Assembly: GCA_947561395.2 (NCBI GenBank) | Contig: OX387193.1 | Location: forward strand, 2,790,001 to 2,854,000 | Direction of reading: 5' to 3' | DNA: 64,000 nt | From: Buxus sempervirens | Taxonomy: Eukaryota > Streptophyta > Magnoliopsida > Buxales > Buxaceae | Part shown: positions 56,301-64,000 of the stretch, one piece after another | Layout: every line of letters starts with the position of its first letter | Position numbering within the stretch: position 1 is the stretch's first letter | Translations under genes and position numbers: made by a program | The notes under the pieces: model-generated | Told to the model about the DNA's origin: nothing | Database searches by the model: none | Seen by the model: the letters and a program-made list of their open reading frames with translations, nothing else

Positions 56301-58908
56301 AATTGATCCTATTAGGTCTTCAACCCTAATTTTATCAATGTCTTTGCTTTCCTCTATGGCTGTTACCTTGGGTATAAACCTCTCAGGAAGAGACCTAAGG
56401 ATTTTTCTCACAACTCTGTTTGGAGGAATTTTATCACCAAGGTTAAAACTAGAATTCACTATATCACTGAGTTTGGCATAGAACTCATCAAAGGGTTCAT
56501 CCTCTCCCATCTTCAATTCTTCAAACCTAGTGATAAGCATCTGTAACTTAGAATTTTTCACAAGGACAGTTCCCTCATGAGTGGTTTCCAGAATTTCCCA
56601 AATTTCTCTACCGGTTTGACAAGTGGACACCCGTTTGAACTCATCAACAGAAATTGCACTAAAGAGTGCATTGACACCTTTACTATTGTGGTTGACTTCA
56701 ATTAACTCTTCCCTAGTGTATTGGCTTGGGTCTTTGGGTTTAATCTCACCATCTATGGTAATAGTAGGTGGAGACCATCCTCTCTCAACACTTCCCCATA
56801 CCCTCTCATCAATGGCCTTAAGATAGGCTCTCATACGAACTTTCCAATATGCATAATTACCACCATCAAAGAAGGGTGGGGCAGAGGAAGACTTGTCCAT
56901 GACTAAATAGAGTCAAGGATCTGGTTACCCGCTCCGATACCAATTGAAAAACAGGGTTTTGACTCTAACAACACCTAGAGGGGGGTGAATAGGTGTAGCA
57001 CAGCGGAATAAAATTTTTCTATCAATTAAAGACAAGTCCTTAATTAATAGGCATGAACAAATCCTCAAGGTAATTCCAGAAAATCAAATAACTAATCAAA
57101 AGCAATTAACAAGCCACCCAAATTGCAAGCAAATAATTAAAGCATGTAAAGTAAGACAAAACAAGCAATTTGGTGACGAAGGGAAAACTCTATGAGAACT
57201 CTCACTAGAGAAAAAACCTCCGGGCTATGCAGGAGCCACCTAAAAGATCCAATATGAAAAGAAGACTTACAACCTGTAGTTCAGACGACTCAACATCCCT
57301 ATGCTAGACTCTGCAACTCACAGACTTGAAAGTATCTAAGGAACTCCTCAGATTTGCTCCACAGCAACACTTCAGAACTCTGAAGATCTTCTCACACGAT
57401 CACCCAAACGAACTCGCCTGGTATCCGTAGGAACTCCCACGATCAATCTCCCAAACCCGGAACTCCAAGGTAGAGGAAGGAAGAAGAAAAGAAAGGTTTT
57501 ATGGCTCAAAAGATGAAAACCTAGAAGAAGGGTTTTCAGAAGAGAAAAGGATATTTAGGGCTTCTAAAACGTAGCTCTCTTAGGTTTAGAAGGTCCCTAA
57601 TCCTATTTAAAGGTTCCCCAAAAAGTTTCAAGTCAATCCGAATTGAAACGAGTAAGTTATGTAATTTTTCGTAACTTTTCGGAAATTTTGCTGTTTGAAC
57701 GTTCGAACGCTCAGCAAACGTTCAGCAAACGTTGGCCTTTAAAACTTGAACGTTCGAACGGACAGAGAACGTTGGTCGAACGCTAGCCTCGGGTTTCTCT
57801 GCAGAACATGAACGTTCGAACGCTCAGCAAACGTTCAGCAAACGTTGCTCTCGGGTTTGTCTGCAGAACATGAACGTTCGAACGCTCAGCAAACGTTCAG
57901 CAAACGTTGCTCTCCAGAAATTGAACGTTCGAACGGACAGAGAACGTTGATCAAACGTTGGGCATAACTTCTTCAATTTGACTCCGATTTTGACGCCGTT
58001 TGAACCATGTCTTCTTGGACTCAACCTAAACATTCTAAACACACTTAAACACTATCTTTTTGACACTGAATAAAGCCAAACTAAAATATTAAACCTTACA
58101 CACTGGACTCAAAATATACACAACATATGCATGCTATGCCATAAAACAGCCAGTTATTCATCAACAGATCTCTTTTCTCTCTCATTATGCTTTTGATAGA
58201 AGACAGGATTCCAATATTTTTTCCGCTAAAAAATAAACAGGTCCCAGTAATTCTGAATCACAGAAGGTAACGAAGTTAACCAAAATTATTATAAAACATT
58301 ACTATTGAACGTTTCAAAATTGGTTCTGTTTCACCGTAAGCCCGAACACGAGAACTATTTATTATTTCAATTTGCATAAACACTGAAAAGTCGAATTCAT
58401 GCCTAAATACGTTAGTTTGTGCTTACTATGTTCTTCTTAGAGTGCGCACCGAATGAAAATCACAGACCCGGTCCTGACCTTTGCAGTTAAGAATTGTAAC
58501 TAGATCTTTTCGGCGCAGAGTGAAAAAGATCAGAAAACAGAGTAAGCACATGACACAGCAATGATAATTGCAAACTATAATATGCAGGGAGTGCTCGTCA
58601 TGCGCATGTCAACAACGAATTTTCCTAAGAAAAAACCTTGAATATGCAGAACTTGAGATTTGGATTCTCGATCACAAGATCAACGGTAAGAGCAAATCCA
58701 ATTCATATAAATCCAGAACAATATTCACGGCAATCTCCTCACAAAAACCACATACTCACCGGAAAACATCCCAACAGCTTTCCATTCCTTGGACCGGTGG
58801 CGGAAATCCGTCCTTAGCAAACGCACTCCGATAAACCGGTCCAACGGAAGGCCTTCCATCCGAGGATTTCTTCGCCTTTTCGATCTCGATTATGAACTTC
58901 TGCGCCAT
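41327..58908 (-). CDS. LACS4: Long-chain acyl-CoA synthetase, LACS4-like
   Basis: Activates long-chain fatty acids to acyl-CoA via an acyl-AMP intermediate (EC 6.2.1.3), probably at the ER. Nineteen exons in gene order: 58908-58760, 51233-51170, 51061-50972, 50147-50091, 49332-49284, 49109-49033, 48646-48607, 48521-48427, 47533-47366, 47176-47066, 46989-46902, 46562-46496, 45610-45535, 45436-45319, 42904-42659, 42559-42420, 42306-42124, 42009-41890, 41362-41327; 657 aa, phases agree throughout. Motifs: SDGRPSVGPVYRS at the N terminus, AMP-binding P-loop YTSGTTGDPKGV, LPLAHIFDR, QGYGLTETCAGT, and DRKKNIFKLSQGEYVAVENLE, the plant LACS signature region. It follows Arabidopsis LACS4 (666 aa) along its length but the C-terminal end is shorter (MYKSAK). 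Intron 1 is 7.5 kb because it holds an LTR element. The symbol marks the subfamily; LACS3 or LACS5 are possible. Confidence 0.94.
44302..44520 (-). mobile_element. LINE 3' tail fragment in LACS intron 14
   Basis: On the minus strand it ends ACGATTTTCATTACCGATCA followed by poly(A) with interspersed T. This is a plant LINE (L1-like) 3' terminus. The upstream limit near 44520 is a guess; no target duplication found. Non-coding. Confidence 0.5.
45933..46070 (-). mobile_element. LINE 3' tail fragment in LACS intron 12
   Basis: Minus strand ends TCATTTATCAATCAACAAAAAAAAG, resembling a LINE tail. The 5' border is uncertain and no target duplication was seen. Confidence 0.35.
52417..53572 (-). repeat. 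3' LTR of the gag-only element
   Basis: Left copy of the 1,156 bp LTR, offset 4,528 bp from the right copy. It contains the array of CGTTCGAACG palindromes at 53169-53440. Confidence 0.9.
53169..53440. repeat. Palindromic tandem array in the LTR
   Basis: Five copies of GAACGTTCGAACG, each followed by CTCAGCAAACGTTCAGCAAA (three copies) or GACAGAGAACGTT (two copies). CGTTCGAACG is a perfect palindrome and AACGTT recurs throughout. The same array is at 57697-57968 in the other LTR. In the LTR's own orientation it lies near the 5' end, where promoter elements sit. Confidence 0.85.
53573..55094. other. Non-coding internal region of the LTR element
   Basis: About 1.5 kb between the gag stop and the 3' LTR, in the place where pol would be. 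No reverse transcriptase, integrase or protease motif is visible. On the minus strand polypurine-tract-like GGGGGAG words occur near 53575, 53830, 53850, 53941 and 54443. Confidence 0.7.
55095..56900 (-). CDS. Retrotransposon Gag polyprotein (601 aa)
   Basis: Capsid/nucleocapsid protein of a Copia-type element. The N-terminal 230 residues match the plant Copia gag (UBN2/DUF4219) pattern, including FFDGGNYAYWKVRMRAYLKA and RFEELKMGEDEPFDEFYAKL. A CCHC zinc knuckle (CHGCQGFGHIRAEC) lies near residue 290 and a second (CHHCGVLGHIRPNC) near residue 525. Between them are an acidic stretch and a probable coiled coil (residues 375-450). The frame ends QQVWVKKSDLITLT, close to where related elements continue into protease, so pol appears to have been deleted at this point. 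Start at 56900 lies 44 bp after the 5' LTR. Confidence 0.85.
   Translation of the reverse strand: MDKSSSAPPFFDGGNYAYWKVRMRAYLKAIDERVWGSVERGWSPPTITIDGEIKPKDPSQYTREELIEVNHNSKGVNALFSAISVDEFKRVSTCQTGREIWEILETTHEGTVLVKNSKLQMLITRFEELKMGEDEPFDEFYAKLSDIVNSSFNLGDKIPPNRVVRKILRSLPERFIPKVTAIEESKDIDKIRVEDLIGSIQTYELTLPQSKKTKSIALRVMKGKTFNESDDEMDDEEIAEFVKSFRKMFKIKKNKKGNEWSRGTSSKERKFWKEPRETKDIHENTTQQIKCHGCQGFGHIRAECPTYKKLKGKGSGKAMNATLSDSETESEHEKDFVSEEGSNYMAFTSIVGSDEGNTLPDSKPLENNIGSQSESEDEESLEEAYEKLFNESLKIKKQNKVFLKKLNEVELVKEGLQVKLDESTSHVGELKLKIETLESQNMSLKSELEDSKFLLQNFSSGSQKLDHMLGMNQTVTDKRGLGFQDAPSSSKTKKAKRPNQKFKKSKPKASFNRESQSQKFIPTCHHCGVLGHIRPNCWRLGEELAQSWNSPSRKSNVDLSKQVKVLAEQTRLLFKQLVSLTKKSSSNQQVWVKKSDLITLT
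56945..58100 (-). repeat. 5' LTR of the gag-only element
   Basis: Right copy of the 1,156 bp LTR. On the minus strand it runs TGTAAGGTTTAATATTTTAG to CCCTGTTTTTCA and is followed by the primer-binding site at about 56930-56942. Confidence 0.9.
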
Positions 58909-59111
58909 TGTTCTCACGCAAAAGCCAGATCAACAATATATTTCCTCGCAGCAACAAATGTCAGCCACTGCGTCTCCCGATATTGGAAGAGATTACAGAA
59001 GTAAATAGCTTCTCGTAGCGTCTTTAAACGTTTTTGGAGATCAATAACGCCATTAGAGACAATTTTCCCGAGCTTCCGACGCTGTACAGCTCTTTTTGAC
59101 TTGGAGACCAG

Positions 59112-59134
59112 GAGAGAGAGAGAGAGAGAGAGAG
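59112..59134. repeat. (GA)n microsatellite in the LACS leader
   Basis: Uninterrupted GA repeat of about 23 bp, upstream of the LACS start codon and probably in the 5' UTR. Confidence 0.85.
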
Positions 59135-59171
59135 GAGACCACAGAAAGCGAGGATAGATGGTCTAGGGCAG

Positions 59172-59184
59172 GTTATATTTATTG
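59172..59184 (-). promoter_or_regulatory. Probable TATA region of the LACS gene
   Basis: Minus-strand AATAAATATAACC preceded by a CCAAT. It would start transcription near 59145, giving a 5' UTR of about 240 bp. A CCCACGTGT (G-box/ABRE-like) lies upstream at 59266-59273. Confidence 0.4.
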
Positions 59185-59273
59185 GACTCTCTAGATACCT
59201 GGTTCAGGTTAGAGTGGACCCATGAATCACAGAGAGAAATATTAATGGCCGTCCGATCGTGGTCCCCACGTGT

Positions 59274-61056
59274 AGGAGTACAGGAATATTCGAGTCAGAG
59301 GTACAATATTAAATATTCACCTCTAAATATTAAAAAAAAAAAAATGAAGGCGTTCTTTTAAATTAATTAACTATGTTTGAGTGAATGGATAATTACGGGA
59401 ACTATAACTTGCCTATTTCTTTACTTTTATAAAGACACGGTTTCCCTAGAATGCCCTTTCTAACTTTCAAAAGACTTTCATATCCAATTAATAAATCAGC
59501 AACCATGAATTATATAATGGTTCATGTAACGTAGCATGTGATCGGATTATCCAAATACGGATCTGATTACTGAATCCTATTATATTCGGATTTGAATATT
59601 AAACTACATATATTCGACCCAATAAAGATCCGATCATTTATTCTGTATATATGTTTTTTTAGGTCTTTTAAGTCTTTTGTATATTTATTGATTTAAGGTC
59701 ATAATGTGAGACAAATTTGAATTAATACATCCTTATTTGATACATTAACTTGAGGTTTATAATATCTTCATTTTTTTCATATATTCTGTAATTGGATTTA
59801 TATATCAGATAATCGATCGGATTTGAATTTGAATCGAATTCAGAATCAAATGTAAAATATTTGTCTAATAATCAGTTCAAATACGGATATCGGTATTACT
59901 TATTGGATTGGATTTAGATGTTAGTAGATCCATATCGAATTCGACCCCTTTACAACCCTACGCCTTAGTACGTTTTTCATGGGACCTTTGTACTATATAA
60001 ATTGGAAGCCTAGAAGTGATTAAAGGTAATCTGCATGAACAAGAATGCTATCAATATTTAAGGTGTTGGACGAAATTATTGTACCATGCAACCATACCAA
60101 AAACATGAAAAAAGAAAAAAAGGGAAATTTTTTCTTTAGTTAATTAATTTAGATTGGTGTTTATATTCTCTCTCTACTTATAGGTATAAGTCCTTATATT
60201 TTAATATATATATTTTTTTATGGATAGTCAAAAATCTGATCTTTGCTTCATAGATTTAAAAGGACTTCATTCTGTCATTGCTACAGAGAAGCAAATTCTA
60301 CAGCGATATTGCAGCAAATTTGCTATTATTGATTTTTCTTGTACTTAGGCTCAAGAGCCATCCTGCATTCTTAATGGCATAATTTTGCAAAGTTTCTCTA
60401 CTAGTATAACTATAATTATCTATTAATGATGGCTTTATTTTGGCTCCTTTATCTTTTTAAATGAGTGCATGTATGCTATGTGCAAGGCGATTATAACCCA
60501 TGACTAGGTCATGGCCACGAGGCTAGTCAGGGATAGGTTTTAACATACCCTTAACCCACTCCAATAAAGATGTAGCCCATACAAAACTTTCTCCTAACCT
60601 AATCAAGCTGGTAATACCGTAATAGGACCAAGCGATCGTGTACTATAAAATGTTAAAATATGAATGTTTTTAAATAAAATATATAAATTGATAATATAGT
60701 TATGTATATAATCTCTATTTCTTATATAGGATATATGAAAAAAATAATAATATTTTAATATATTTAGGTTGGGTTTGAAGCAGATTAGAATTGCATTGCG
60801 CTAAATCCTAACTATCAGGGGCGAAGAAAGCTGCTTTAACTGATTAACCCGCCTCATTGCCATCCCTGGCCTCATACTTGTATTTGTAGCATTGATAGAA
60901 TTTATGTCATATAATTCATTGAAGGACGAATTTGTCATTCACATGTAAAGGGAAGTATTGCTTTAAAAGTAAACATCACATGGCTTTTTTCCCTAAATAA
61001 GTGATGAGTAATGGGCTTGTTGCTTGCTTTTTAGCCAGTTTGTTCAACAATCAACC
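59274..61056. other. AT-rich intergenic DNA
   Basis: The part 59525-59960 repeats GGATTTGAAT, GGATCTGATT and ATTCGGATTT in irregular tandem and ends CGACCCCTTTACAACCCTACG, the look of a plant non-autonomous element. Borders could not be set. No gene seen. Confidence 0.35.
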
Positions 61057-61058
61057 AA

Positions 61059-61458
61059 GTGGGTAGGATTCCATCAAAAATAAACAAAAAAAAAAGAGCC
61101 CGGAGTGAGGGAGAAATAAATGTTCTGCTCTCAAACTTCGGTTGCTTACGTTGGATGGAGAATGGCGATGATGCGCCGTATCCATCTGAACCAGAATTTA
61201 GAATTTTTTGTCTTGTCAGTCTTGGTCAATCTAGTGACTTTCTGCACGTCCCAAACGCGTCTCTCTCTAGAACTTCAGACTTTTAATAGGGTTTCACGTA
61301 TTAAAGGAAGTTTGCCTTTTGTGAATGGCGTAAGCCTTTTTGTTTCTGACTTCGTATTTTTCAAATTAAACGGACAAGAAGATCGGAACGAGCTAATAGT
61401 CAAAGCCAGAGAGAGGGATTCAAATCGCGTGAAATGGATCAACAGACTACTCACGTAA
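61059..61458 (+). other. Overlapping open frames of unclear status
   Basis: Two overlapping plus-strand frames of 75 and 112 codons, the longer ending next to CTCAC|GTAAGG, a possible splice donor at 61456. The proteins have no recognisable domain. It could be the first exon of a gene continuing to the right, but no downstream exon was found. Confidence 0.15.
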
Positions 61459-61861
61459 GGCCCTGTTTGCCGTTCATTTTGGGAACTCATACTATCGCTT
61501 AGAATGAGTTAGAAGGCTTAGAATGAGTTTTTATAGCAAAACAGGTGTTTAGTTGCAATTAGAGAATGTGTCTTCCACGAATTAATTTTAAAAATGTAGT
61601 AACAAGAGGAATCTCCCGAAACCAATTTTGGATTTTAGAAACCCATTTTGTAGAAGTGCGGTAGCAAACTTATGATATTTAGTGTGGTAGCAAACTTATG
61701 ATATTCAAGACCTCTAAATGATATACTTGAAACTTGTTTTAAGGAGATCTTTACATAACAAGGATAGATCTTTTTTTATGAAAAATTATTTTTAAATTAG
61801 AACAATGGCAAACTTGTAACATTTATAATCTCTCTGGAAATGAAAAGCTAGATGTTCAAAC
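61459..61861. other. Intergenic DNA with a possible MITE remnant
   Basis: GGCCCTGTTTGCCGTTCATT near 61459 resembles hAT-like MITE ends and GTGGTAGCAAACTTATGATATT is nearly repeated at 61657 and 61682. Borders unclear. Confidence 0.3.
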
Positions 61862-61869
61862 TGAACTTC

Positions 61870-62155
61870 CAGTGGCGGAACCACGTTGAAGCCAGATGTT
61901 TAAACCCCCATAGTTTTTATTTTTTCATTAAAAAAAATAATATTTTTTATATGTTTTAGTTAAAATTTATGTTTTGCCCCCTCTAAAATTTCTGGTTTGC
62001 TTCCCAACTCATTGAAATTTCTATATTTCATGTGAATCCCCCTCTAAAATTTCTGGTTTGTCCCCCCAACTCATTGAAATTTCTATATTTTATGAAAAGT
62101 GTTAATTGAAAATTTTTTTTGCCCCCTCAGATTTGGAATCCTGGTTCAGCCACTG
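61870..62155. mobile_element. hAT-type MITE, copy 2
   Basis: Starts CAGTGGCGGAACCA and ends TGGTTCAGCCACTG. Flanks TGAACTTC (61862-61869) and CGAACTTC (62156-62163) are an 8 bp duplication with one mismatch. Interior TTTGCCCCCTCTAAAATTTCTGG blocks match copies 1 and 3. Confidence 0.8.
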
Positions 62156-62163
62156 CGAACTTC

Positions 62164-63013
62164 TCCCCATTGTTCAAACCCAAGTTCTCCCAATTCATGC
62201 AAACCATTCCAAGCATGAGATCATGGATTGGATTCAAATCTATACTTTTATCCTTATGAATATTCTAAGATCCTTATCAAACTTTTTATCGGTCACTAAA
62301 GATCTTTCAAAATCCTTAAAAGACTTTTTTATAAATAAAAAGCTACCCAATCACACACTCTTATCTTATCAAGTAACTATTCATGAGGTCCCGTAAAAAA
62401 CTAACACCTAAACACTTCCATATCAACTGCCCATGTTTATGTTAATGCCTCCTCTCATGTTCTAAGAACGAGCTCGAAAAAGAATTCATTCATTCAACTA
62501 TTATACATGAAATAGGCTTGTGATTAAGGGGTTGTATTTTTCAAAAATTATCAAAATTAATTTTATAAAAAATTTAAAACAATTATTAATAATTTTTTAA
62601 ATACAAACAGCGATCACAAACCGTTATATACAATGATTCGCATTTATTTTTGTAGAGAAAAATGTGCAGCTAGATTTTTCAAATTTTGATACAGAAGAGA
62701 AGAGAGAGAGAAAAAGAGGAGAGAGATTGGTTGATGATAAGTCACATGTTCCTTACGGCACCTTTAATGGCTCGTCGAAGAATTGATTTCTAGGGGTGAG
62801 CTGTTTGATTGCACCAAATAGGACGTCGACCACTTAAATTTCACAAGTGGAGTTCGCGGTACAACGCCGCCAATACCGTTGGTAGTTAATTAATGGCCTA
62901 CCTCATCTTCACATGTATGGTTGTCCATGTCCTTAGTTTGCCACATGATGCCAGGAAAATAGACGCGTGCAAAACTACTTGATTCTTTGAGTCCTTTTAC
63001 TCCTTTTTATAAA
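62164..63013. other. Intergenic DNA without recognisable genes
   Basis: No coding region or bounded element recognised. Confidence 0.45.
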
Positions 63014-63587
63014 TTTTTTTTTTCAACGAGCATCTGAAATTACGAAACAAACCGAATAACTTCATCCAATAGCAAGGATGAAAGGAAATGAGGAAAAGTT
63101 AACCGCAAACAAGAAAAAGGAGTCAAGGGCAAAGTTGGCCAGACAGTCGGCCACTTGGTTCCTTTCCCTAAAGCTATGCGAATAGAGGATACACGAAAAA
63201 TTAATGTTATGAGAACGAATGGAGTTGAAAGTAGAACCAATTCGCCATGGGGCTAAGCTGTCGAACAAGATAACAGGTCAATCAAAATCTTTGAGTCTCC
63301 TTCTAAGCAGTGGCGGAACCAGGAGTCCAAATTGGAGGGGGCAAAAAAAATTTTCAATTAACACTTATACATGAAATATAAAAATTTCAAGGAATTAGAG
63401 GTGCAAACCAGAAATTTTAGGGGGGGCAAAACATAAATTTCAATTAAAAAATATAGAAAAATATGTATATTTAATTAAAAAATAAAAATTTAGGGGGGGC
63501 AATTGCCCCCCCTAGCTAAAGGCTGGTTCCGCCACTGCTTCTAAGATGATATTCTGTACGTTCAAGGACATTACTTTTTATAATAGT
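63014..63587 (-). mobile_element. LINE fragment with RNase H domain, split by a MITE
   Basis: Minus strand: NVQNIILEGDSKILIDLL lies across the MITE junction (its codons are at about 63546-63575 and 63270-63307), followed after a frameshift by PWRIGSTFNSIRSHN...SHSFRERNQVADCLANFALDS and a poly(A) tail (poly(T) at 63014-63023). EGDS and QVADCLA are hallmark parts of the RNase H domain at the end of plant LINE ORF2. Frameshifted and truncated, so non-functional. The hAT-type MITE at 63308-63537 interrupts it. Confidence 0.75.
63308..63537. mobile_element. hAT-type MITE, copy 3, nested in a LINE fragment
   Basis: Ends CAGTGGCGGAACCA and TGGTTCCGCCACTG form perfect 14 bp inverted repeats. Identical 8 bp flanks CTTCTAAG at 63300-63307 and 63538-63545. 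The interior is inverted relative to copy 1 (GGGGGGGCAATTGCCCCCC near its right end). Removing the element and one flank restores an open RNase H frame in the host LINE. Confidence 0.88.
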
Positions 63588-63591
63588 TGGT

Positions 63592-63885
63592 AGTATATAT
63601 GTGGGTGTACATGAGTTATACTCTTTGAGTGAGTAGTTACGGGTAAGTTATGTTCCGAGGCGTTCCCTTGGGAAGCATACCACCTATAATGTGTGACTTT
63701 CCTAAAAAGTCCTTACACATCATTATTAAAATTCTTTAATAGAAGTGATATAAAAGTCATAAAATGCCTTAATTATTTTAAAACGTAAACACTTTAAAAA
63801 CTGTTCCCCCCAACTCTTTCCTTATCATCTGTTTACATTCCTTCCCTTTCTACATACATGCAATACTGCACGAGCACCCTACTAG
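63592..63885 (+). mobile_element. Short non-autonomous Helitron-like element, copy 5
   Basis: The 3' end CAATACTGCACGAGCACCCTACTAG before a T matches the family 3' hairpin and CTAG terminus. The interior TTCCCTTGGGAAGC and AGTCCTTACACATCATTA matches copy 4 at 31664. The 5' end is diverged or interrupted (about 63592), so the left border is approximate. Confidence 0.55.
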
Positions 63886-64000
63886 TATATATTAACAAAA
63901 GAGAGGGGCTAACTTTCATTTTCGTTTAGTCGGTTGTAGCAATCACCTCCTCTCCAAGTAGTGAAAATCAGGACTGCTAGATAAATATCTTTCATTAGCT

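Larger units (their letters stand above)
52417..58100 (-). mobile_element. Gag-only Copia-type LTR retrotransposon in LACS intron 1
   Basis: Two 1,156 bp direct repeats (52417-53572 and 56945-58100) begin TG and end CA and are flanked by the 5 bp duplication CACTG (52412-52416, 58101-58105). On the minus strand the primer site TGGTATCGGAGC, one base from the initiator-tRNA-Met consensus, follows the 5' LTR (the right one). A polypurine tract AAAGGGGGAGTT precedes the 3' LTR (the left one). The inside carries one gag gene and no protease, integrase, reverse transcriptase or RNase H. Gag type and several GGGGGAG tracts suggest the SIRE/Maximus lineage. The LTRs look identical wherever compared, implying a recent insertion mobilised in trans. 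It lies in the same orientation as LACS. Confidence 0.9.

Overview
This is a 64 kb stretch of nuclear DNA from a flowering plant. The evidence is intron-rich genes with GT-AG junctions, AT-rich intergenic DNA with many short transposons, and protein sequences that align closely with Arabidopsis families. The species cannot be fixed from sequence alone. A woody or early-diverging dicot-like genome is only a guess, based on intron size and transposon load. There are no bacterial operons, CRISPR arrays or rRNA genes.

Five genes can be modelled with confidence. From left to right they are: a GH9 class C endo-1,4-beta-glucanase with a C-terminal CBM49 module (+, 13.9-18.1 kb, 9 exons, 622 aa); spermine synthase (-, 26.4-19.6 kb, 10 coding exons, 367 aa), lying tail-to-tail with the glucanase; a clade A protein phosphatase 2C of the ABA co-receptor type (-, 35.6-33.1 kb, 3 exons, 415 aa); an intronless DYW-class PPR protein orthologous to EMB2261/At3g49170 (-, 39.3-36.8 kb, 856 aa); and a long-chain acyl-CoA synthetase of the LACS4 type (-, 58.9-41.3 kb, 19 exons, 657 aa). 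All exon phases were checked by hand and give uninterrupted proteins. A sixth, unrecognised transcription unit may lie at 0.6-1.7 kb on the minus strand.

The rest is dominated by transposable elements. First intron of the LACS gene: a 5,684 bp Copia-type LTR element with 1,156 bp LTRs, a 5 bp target duplication (CACTG), a tRNA-Met type primer site and a gag gene but no pol. Elsewhere: a family of 0.2-0.3 kb non-autonomous Helitrons; a three-member hAT-type MITE family (CAGTGGCGGAACCA ends, 8 bp TSDs), one member nested inside a LINE RNase H fragment; a Mutator-like MITE; two further inverted-repeat elements; several LINE 3' fragments; and four extremely short LINE insertions (14-25 bp, little more than a tail) flanked by 14-17 bp target duplications.

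The genes are housekeeping or stress-related and do not form a cluster or pathway. A possible shared theme is ABA/stress regulation: ACGTG (ABRE/G-box) motifs sit upstream of the PP2C, spermine synthase and LACS genes. I found no convincing new multi-gene system. The most unusual material is the gag-only LTR element with its palindromic LTR repeats, the near-empty LINE insertions and the foldback element at 39.8-40.3 kb.
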